A stretch of DNA of 64,000 bases from Collybiopsis luxurians FD-317 M1 (Eukaryota > Basidiomycota > Agaricomycetes > Agaricales > Omphalotaceae). The DNA lies in contig KN834798.1 of the NCBI GenBank assembly GCA_000827265.1, forward strand, positions 345,013 through 409,012, in the 5' to 3' direction. Positions 56,550 to 64,000 of this stretch are shown here, one piece after another (positions within the stretch are counted from its first letter, which is position 1; every line of letters begins with the position of its first letter). The position numbers were made by a program, and so were the translations under genes. The notes under the pieces were generated by a model. The model saw only the letters and a list, made by a program, of their open reading frames with translations. It ran no database searches and had not been told where the DNA came from.

Positions 56550-57213
56550 ATGAATACCGACACACCACAAGTTAATCCTATTCGGCTCTACCCGCAAGCT
56601 GGATCAATGTTACAGCTGACAATCAATCCATCCCCTGGTCCTGTTGTATGTCCTAAATTGATTCTCTCTCTTCGATAGACTCTGATACAGTGTACAGACT
56701 TTAATTCTGCATTTTGAATGCGCTGACACAATTGATTCATGGCGGAGGAATGTTCCTGCAGCTTCCGATGACCCAGAAATTGTTCCTGACTCTGAACCTG
56801 AATGTATCGAGCAGCAAGAGATAGAAGAAGAGCTGGCTAGATGCACTGGCAATAAGCGTAAGGCCAGTGGTCAACCTGGTCCAATCATTGCCGCCGAATC
56901 CCGAGAACAGCAAATTTCAGAACTGCTTGAAAATCAGATGTCAGGACACAGTGAGGAATCAGAGTACCAGTACCCTGAACCAGTACAAGAGTTCCTTGAA
57001 ATGGTATGATCTCAACCTTTCTTGATTCGACATTCTCAATAAAGTGCTTGCCAGCTTGCTACTCCTTCAAAGTCAACTCAAGCTAACAACACTGCAGAAG
57101 ACTCTGCTACCAACAACAGCAAGATCAAGTCTGATTCTTTTGATGAAGATCTCGCGATTGGTCCTTCTGAAGAGACTCAAAACATGTCATGGTCACAACT
57201 GATGCATGGTTAG
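56550..57213 (+). CDS. Small acidic protein, first gene of a three-gene transposon-like module
   Basis: Three exons. Exon 1 starts MNTDTPQVNPIRLYPQAGSM, LQLTINPSPGPV. An intron GTATGT...ACAG leads to TLILHFECADTIDSWRRNVP, DDPEIVPDSEPECIEQQEIE and GNKRKASGQPGP. A second intron GTATGA...CAG leads to LATPSKSTQANNTAEDSATN and ends SWSQLMHG. About 190 residues, strongly acidic with one KRK patch; probably disordered. It is convergent with the large transposase-like gene, whose stop is only 45 bp away. Family not recognised; the convergent arrangement suggests a module protein. Confidence 0.65.
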
Positions 57214-57257
57214 AGCCTCAATGTACATACTACAAATTAGGCATAGAATAGAAGTGT

Positions 57258-60200
57258 TCAATATGTAATGTCAATGTCTTCATTTCTCCTTCGCTTTTTT
57301 GGTGGTCGTCCAGGGTCAGAGTTTCCCACTTCATCAAAATCATCATCATGATTCTCTTCCTCGCCGCTATCATCCATTCTTGTGGATGACTCAACTTCCA
57401 TCAGCCTCATTTTTGCTTCCTTCCATTGACGTGTTGCTGCCCTTGTCGCCTTTGCTTTTTCCGATGTTTTCTTCCGTTTTTCCATCTGAGTTTTCTGTAA
57501 GTCTGCAGCCACTCTGTGATGAAACTGCTTTCGGTCAGTGACTAGTGGAAGAGGAGCAGTAAGGGTGCGTGGAAGTAATGAGTGTACAAGCTCTGCATTA
57601 TGCAAAGCAAACATATTGATTATGAAGTTGTTGTCATCACCATGTTCAATGTATTGTATTACACGTTCTGTAACTTGACGCTCTTGAATCACTTGCCGTG
57701 AACCTGTTGGAACACAGGATGCTGCACGACAGTCATGTTGGACTGAGAGTCGAAACAAAATCTCCTGTACTGCCCTATTGGAGAAATAACAAAAACTTAT
57801 GCAATTCAGCACATACCAATGGGTTGACCAATATATATTGCAGATCTCCAGCCTGAGGTTGGTGCAGAGCTGGCATTTTGAAGTGATGATGATGCTCTGG
57901 ACCTAGAATAAAGTGTTCAACTGTAACAACACTCTTGAGTCCCAAAGCTGAACTCAGGCCAGAGTCTGCTGGTGAAAGTAGTTCCACTATACGTCCAATT
58001 GAGAAATCCTATTATTAAATGAGCATTTTTGAAATGAAAGAACAAATGGCAGGCCCACCATCTCTGTCTCTTTGGACACAGCTACCCATGACCCAATCTT
58101 ACAGCAGTCTCCAGACTTAGCAACAACCGATGTATTGCTTTTCCACATCTTCCAATCCTGATCTTGAACAGAAGATGCCAAAGTGGTGGACCATAGAAAG
58201 GAGGCTGACTGCTTTTGAGAAAGAGGCTTCATGGAGCCTGGTCGCAAACAAGTGCAGTTATGAGTATTAAAAGTCATACAAGATTATCATTGGTTCATAC
58301 CGTAACATATTGCACTTTGAGGAATCCATCCTAGATGTCGCTGGATCATTGGCTGGGAAGTTAGAACCTCACAAACACGGGAACTAGCTTGAACCCATTC
58401 CCCTGACTGTTCCCAGAATCCCCCGCTAAGTATATGTTTGACACGATCCATACCTGAAAATTGTCGAGCAATGTCATGGCTTGGAGCCTGGCCATTGCTA
58501 AAAATTGAGCACATCCAGAATATAGCATTAAAACACTCAAAAACTTCTGTTGAGTTTTGAATGATAGGTCCAAAATGACGAATATTGGGGATAATGTGTG
58601 TAAGCAAATGGAGTTTAACCTTGTTGATGATTTTTGCTGCATCAACTGCAGCGAATGCATCCAATGTATTCCCAATTAGAATCTTGAGGTCATCCTGGGA
58701 TGCATATGAGTGTCACTAATGTTTCAAGTTCTCAATGATGTTCTCACCAGATACATGTCCATATTGCTTATTTCATGAACCCAAAGCATTGCCCCAAGCT
58801 CACCCACTGATTGTATCAGATTGAAATGGTCCAGAGTCACTAGGCCGTGGACATGGAATGCCATGGTTTGCATCAATGTCTTGAAATGCTTCCCAATAAG
58901 ATTGTTATTATACTGCATCATATATGCAGCGCAGAGTGGAGGTACTGTAAGACCATCAAGATCTGTAGACTGTAATCGCATCACAAACAGGCTTTTTTGT
59001 GCATCAGTAAGTGATGTGTGAAATAGATGCCACACATATTTGACAATCCCGAGCAGAATAGTATGCAGAATTTCTACAGGCGTATCCTGGGTAGGGTCCA
59101 GATCTCATATGCCAAGTCAGTTCATATTCAGACCTGAAAGGAACAGTGTATTACTGGCAATACCAAGCAAGGGATTGACCTTGTCACCAGGCTGATCTCG
59201 TAGCCAACCCAGGAGCTCCATGGTGATTTCATCCTGTGACTTATCTGGATTTTCACACTTGAAGATCTTGGCCTTTTTGAGGAGAATATCAATCCAGTAT
59301 TGAGCAACCTTGTCCTTGGTGCCTGTATTTGTTTGCATTTGGCGAACAGCATCCTTGTTTCCTTGAGTTGCAGCTTCAAGTTGAGCCCAGAGACGTTCTC
59401 GAGTCTGAGCTGCCGAGTGTGCAAGACCAACCTTCATTATAGAATTAGTAGTCAGCAACACAACCAAATTTGAATCAATCAATACTTACATCAAATAATG
59501 CATGATATCCTTTATCCAACTCAGTCACCTCATATGCTCCCCCAACTTCACATTTCTAGCAGAGATGATTGGCATTTCCACCTGCTTGGGATGCCTCTTC
59601 TGCCTGCTGAGGATTATCTGCTGGAAGACTGGGTACATGGAGCCGCACACCACACATTCATCCTGTGTGGGCATTATAGCATTTGATGGGATTTTTATGA
59701 GTTTCACTGCAGTCAGGCTGTTAATGAAAGTATAGATATATAATACATGACTGACTTGATTATGTCCTTCAAAGCTGAGAATTGCTCTGGTGATGAAGCA
59801 TTGGGTGAAGTTGATACAAACTGGACAAAGTATTCTTGGTGTAGAAGTTGCCCAGGAAGATTTGAGTTGACAGAATACAAATTGATATGCTTGTTGTACT
59901 GTTTTGATTTGTTGCAAGATACATCATCAGCCCATAGAGGCATGAAAACATCATAGAGATCCCAATTTTCAGGGACAAGCTCCCGATCAGGATTAGGCAT
60001 AGGTGGAATTGAGGAAGTATCTTTATACAGCATCAAACATGAGCAATGCGGAGGAAGATTATAAAGAATCAAGATGTCTGACCTTTCCATGGTATGGGTT
60101 GGCCATTTAGAGATGCTTCGATATCCTGATAAGTATACTGAAACAAATCAGAAGGTATGTTGATTAATTCCATAGACTTTTCCCATTTTCCATTCTAAAA

Positions 60201-61550
60201 AAACATGATAAGGATGAATAGCTACAGATAATAGATCAAAGCGACATACATTGTCAATAGTCACCTCTTCTGCATCAGCGCAAACTACTCCCTCACATTT
60301 CACCCAAGTCTTTGGAATAACCAGGCGGTTGTCTGACAACTTAGCCAGTTCGTTGATCCAAAATTGCTTCCCGCCAATGTAACAAGTTGGGGTGTGGTGT
60401 GAAGGATCGAACTCGTGCCAACGTTCAGCTTGCCAGACCTCAGAAATAGGTCCTTTTGTCTCCTCAGGATAAAAATTCATATGCTTCACTACCTGCGGAT
60501 TTGAGAAATTCTGGGTTTATTTAATAGAATGTGTTAACTCTAGGGATGGAAGGAGATAAAGCTTACCCGCTTGACTGCATCTCGAGGATCATTCACATAG
60601 AAATGATTCCCTAATGAAGATGTGAATGGAAGCGGCTCACTGGCGCAGGCCCTCTGAAGCTCTTCCTGCATCTTCCAGAATCCATTGAACGAGGGAACAT
60701 TAGGCACCCCTGAATCATGAAGGAGAAATAGGATCAACTTGAAATGAGCTTCAGATAGGTGTAGCCATGGAAGGTTGCTCAATACATCTAGCATCAACAT
60801 CTTAATGCAAGAGATACATATCTTATTGAGTGAGAAACTTGCAAAATACAAACATACATACCAGACGGTCTGGATAAGGAAAATATTCTGAGTTGCAATT
60901 GCTAGCAGATGCAGTATCATCCTCCCTTTCATCCTCGTCCACTATAAAAACCAGATGAGATTTATACAAGCTAGTATTATAAAGGAGGTCAGTTTGCTTA
61001 CATCCAAAGCTTTGAAGAGCATCTATTATATTTGTTTCAAACTCACTCTCTTCATCGGCTGGGGTTGAGAACAGCTGTTGAGTTAAAAGCTGTGTAAATT
61101 GATCATGGATACTTCTGCGCTGTTCATCAAGGCTTAAAGGAGTATGGTCTTCCATATCCAAGTACCCAAACTGAGGAAGAGAATGCTGCTCATCCAAATT
61201 TGCAAGCGAAGGCCGTGGAATGATCTCTGGCATGGCAAAGGTGTCAACTCTCCTATCTACAGATTGAGAGTATGTTTGGTCTAGTGCCTCCTGCTCCTTT
61301 TGTCTCTGAGCTCTTTGCACTTCAAGGGAGTCAGCATTTGACCAATGTATTGCACTTTTTAAATGAGCTCAGGCATTGGATCGAACCATCCAATCACTTC
61401 CCTGGCCGCTTGGATTAGCCTGATGGCATACTCGACAACGAGCCTTATTGTTGGAAGGGTTCTCCTCAAATTCTATGCAATCATTAGCTAAATTTAGACT
61501 ATATGGCAAGAATAGCTACCTGAGGGCAAAGATTGCTTAGATGCAGGCAT
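57258..61550 (-). CDS. Large transposase-like protein, mushroom-expanded family (probably decayed)
   Basis: Many exons. Start MPASKQSLPSG; exon 2 has a BED/C2H2-like finger (ARCRVCHQ ... DWMVRSN ... AHLKSAIHW), with a TGA at 61369-61371 inside it. Then LPWLHLSEAHFKLILFLLHD, NVPSFNGFWKMQEELQ, GNHFYVNDPRDAVKR, NFYPEETKGPISEVWQAERW, QFWINELAKLSDNRLVIPKT, WADDVSCNKSKQYNKH and LPGQLLHQEYFVQFVSTSP. These are followed by GLAHSAAQTRERLWAQLEAA, DTPVEILHT and QKSLFVMRLQSTDLDGL. The C-terminal part has AAYMMQYNNNLIGKHFKTLM, FGPIIQNSTEVFECFNAIFW, SVQHDCRAASC and a nuclear signal PPKKRRRNEDIDITY. I know this block order from a large agaricomycete repeat family with a Tnp2/CACTA-like or KDZ-like core, but cannot give a Pfam name. 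Two further TGAs near 59105-59120 may lie in coding sequence. Confidence 0.62.
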
Positions 61551-61970
61551 AAGGCGCAAAGGTTGATGTTGAGGATCAAGCAAGATAATTAGATTTTTGT
61601 ATATGCGACATTGGATTTAATATGGTCACATGTACGCGGAGCCTGATTCATTTTGTTCCATTGCACACAAACCTCTCTAATATAATAACCTCCCTTGCAT
61701 ACAAACCTCTCTCTCAACAAGTCTATCTCCAAGCTGGATTCCAATGAATGTAATCTCCCCTTGGCTTGCTTTGTACAAAATCCACTTTCTGTTCATCTTA
61801 TCTTTTTTGTCTCACATTGTTTCGTTTGCTCATCAGCGAGTTCATCACCCAAATGGCCGTCATCAACTATTGCCACAGGTATTGTTTGTGCAGATAAAAG
61901 GGAAGGTATGCATTCAATCTTCTCTTTCTTCTGCCCACTTCACACTGATATATTGTTGCCTGTTTTCTCC
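61551..61970. promoter_or_regulatory. Divergent promoter region of the module
   Basis: 420 bp between the starts of the large minus-strand gene and the plus-strand partner. It has CT-rich tracts (TCTCTCTCAACAAG near 61706) as in many fungal promoters. No open frame of note except leaders of the partner gene; an upstream start within 61695-61970 for that gene cannot be excluded. Confidence 0.45.
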
Positions 61971-63394
61971 ATGTCATCCGACTTGACCCAGATTGACCCT
62001 CAACTCCTTACACCAGCCCAGCAGATGATCCGGCGACAACAACTAAAGGAAAAAGAGAAACAAGTCTCCCCTCAAGATTCTTTGCCAATCGATGCTGATT
62101 TTCCCCAACTTGCTGCACTATCTTCCTCAGCCAGCATGGTGATATCGACGCTTAACCCCTCACTCTTGAACCTTGGACAGCAACAAATTGGGGATTATGT
62201 TAATACCTTGAAGCGTAAATTCGATTTACAGCCTCAGGATTGCACAGATTTGGATGAATTGGTCTCGGTGCATTTCTGTTTGAATCCAATTGTTCAAAAA
62301 TTGATTTTTTCTTTGAATTCAAGGCTACTGCTGAGGAGCGCTACTTTTTTCAAACTGCACTTCTACTTGCCAATCGCAAAGATCAGCTCAAACTGATAAA
62401 TTCATTGTCAGACAAGCTACCCGCAGCACTCAAGGTTTGCAATATTCATCATTGCCAATGACAAGAATAACAAAACTTTGTTTAGACCTGTGCCCGAAGC
62501 TTTACCTTTTCCATTCTTGTATCCCCTCATATCTCTTCATATTCGGGCAAAAATTTTGCTGACATTGTCGTGGTGAGTTCCATAGACCTTCATGCAAATT
62601 GTTATAACATATGATTACAGAAATGTATGCATTCTTCTGGGGTTGATGGTATTCCGGCAGAGAATCAACCAGTGAAGCTCAAGGAGTTAAAGACATTGAT
62701 TTCTGAGTGTGCTACAAGTGATCGTTATGCCATTAAAAATAAGGTGCATATACTTAACCATGGATACCGATTATTGATACATTCATGGAGCAGGTTGTGC
62801 TGTCAATTGCGGAAGTGGATTCATCCACCCGCAACATTGCTTTACTTGCCAAGGCCATCATTGGGACCCATGGCTCTGCTATCACTCCTGACCTGCTTGC
62901 CCGTATTGCTGTCATTGTATGTCACTCCGCTCTTCAATTTCTACACTTTCTAATTCATTCTAGTGATGGTTTGTTGTCAACCACCCTCACCAGAAATCTC
63001 GCGACTTCTGGGGTGAACTTGATAAATCAATCGATTGTTGGCGTGGTGATGGTGGATTCAAGCAGCACAGAAATTCAGTTGAAATGTGGCAGTGAGTTGA
63101 GATTCTTTCCTGAGCCTCCCATTTCATCATAATCCATGTAGATCCATACACTTTACCTACGAGGATGATGTCAAAACTTATGGTGACCCAGTTAATACTG
63201 AAGTTCAAATCACAGACATTTGAAACATCAGCAACTCACAAAAAATTGTCGACAACTGGGCCAAACAGGTCACACCTCCTGCCGCAGAAAAGTCCAAACA
63301 TTCTGCGGCACATGATGATGATCACCGACAAAAGCGAAGCTGGCAGGAGAGCAAGAGCGGTGATCTTCATGAGGATGAGAATGGTAGCGAGTGA
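61971..63394 (+). CDS. Partner gene of the transposase-like module (in-frame TGA near the 3' end)
   Basis: Start MSSDLTQIDPQLLTPAQQMI; exon 1 continues IDADFPQLAALSSSASMVIS, QIGDYVNTLKRKFDLQPQD. Further exons: ATAEERYFFQTALLLANRKD; TCARSFTFSILVSPHISSYS; KCMHSSGVDGIPAENQPVKL; VVLSIAEVDSSTRNIALLAK and ITPDLLARIAVI; then HQKSRDFWGELDKSIDCWRG, EMWQSIHFTYEDDVKTYGDP and VQITDI. There a TGA occurs at 63221-63223. The same frame continues NISNSQKIVDNWAKQVTPPA to a second TGA at 63392, so a premature stop is likely. The FWxxLDKSIxxWR motif is typical of the partner protein next to this transposase-like family; function unknown. Introns are 45-60 nt with clean borders. Confidence 0.6.
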
Positions 63395-64000
63395 AATTTT
63401 GGAACTTGAATAGTGTATATCTTTCTTATGAGTATTTACAACGAATAGAAGCGATTGTTATTCATTTTTTCATGTCTGAATATTCTCAGCTGGGGCTGGA
63501 TACTCGGCTAACTCTGAGCTAGGATTTCAGTTTGATTCACTGTCGAAGATGTGCCCTTGTCAGTGTCTGAAGTGCCATTCAGATCTCCTCAATAGATGTG
63601 TCTTAACAATGTAACTTAAGATATTGTACTGAACTGGCTATCCTTTGAGTATTCGATACCCTGCTTTACATGAAAAAGGTGAATGGGCTGTCTGTTGTAA
63701 AGCTGGTACGAACATCCATTCCTAACCCCTATTCATTTCTCTTTTACTATACATCTTTCACATGACCGCGTTTATGACTAACTTTCATATCAATACCTTT
63801 TGGACATACAACTCCTCCCTATCTCCACTCCACATGGTATCATTGTTCTTTTTCTATTTCGTTCCCACTGTCATTGTTTTATTAATGAACTGTCCTTGTT
63901 TCTCTTCTTGCATCTGTCGCATGACCACATGCTCCATACCTTTTATTCTTGTAGCTGTCACTTAGCTATTGTCTTCCAGTAGCATTAGTTTCTCGTCTTA
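63395..64000. other. Right flank without gene
   Basis: AT-rich, no recognisable coding or repeat sequence. The outer end of the three-gene module is not seen within the window. Confidence 0.45.

Noticed and set aside
24700..63300. Reassigned TGA codon
   Set aside because: Host-like genes in the window stop normally, including with TGA in partner genes; decay explains the data more simply. Kept only as a remote alternative.

Overview
The window looks like a transposon-rich, accessory stretch of a basidiomycete (Agaricomycetes) nuclear genome. The evidence is short GT...AG introns in nearly every gene, a DUF6533-type membrane protein, a KDZ-like (Kyakuja/Dileera/Zisupton) transposase with a SWIM finger, and a second multi-exon transposase family of mushroom type. 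All assignments come from reading the sequence; nothing was searched.

Layout. (1) 0.4-4.0 kb is ordinary host DNA: a hypothetical gene, an MDR-type NADP-dependent oxidoreductase and a CHY zinc-finger (Hot13-like) protein. (2) 4.2-22.4 kb holds three tandem, diverged copies (A, B, C) of a 5-6 kb unit. Each carries a minus-strand gene for a three-finger C2H2 protein and a decayed second coding region, and the junctions carry an intron-bearing tRNA-Arg-like sequence. A LINE 3' fragment sits after copy B. A fourth copy (D) lies at 49.0-56.2 kb. Copies C and D are near-identical and extend into a DUF6533 gene. (3) In copy C that gene is split by a 21.5 kb element (about 22,370-43,891). Copy D keeps the uninterrupted empty site. 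The element has about 200-bp terminal inverted repeats, a direct duplication of target sequence, a satellite array inside each end, and about nine genes or gene remnants between the arrays. (4) 44.2-49.0 kb holds a broken gene, a short tandem duplication and a probable solo LTR. (5) 56.5-63.4 kb is a second three-gene transposon-like module with a large minus-strand transposase-like gene flanked by two smaller plus-strand genes.

The 21.5 kb element is the most interesting object. Its KDZ-like gene (29.4-32.5 kb) is transcribed divergently from a gene whose product has a basic N-terminus, a Cys cluster and a coiled coil. It also carries an RPA14/Rfa3-like single OB-fold gene, several coiled-coil or basic proteins of unknown function, an F-box/LRR-like gene and a decayed relative. 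The left array has a ~155-bp unit, the right a ~230-290-bp higher-order unit. Both are built from one ~17-bp core in alternating orientation, giving rows of potential hairpins just inside each inverted repeat. I infer that these are subterminal transposase-binding zones of a giant, cargo-carrying KDZ-type transposon. In-frame TGA codons in several element genes suggest this copy is partly decayed, though a cryptic intron is possible for the transposase itself.
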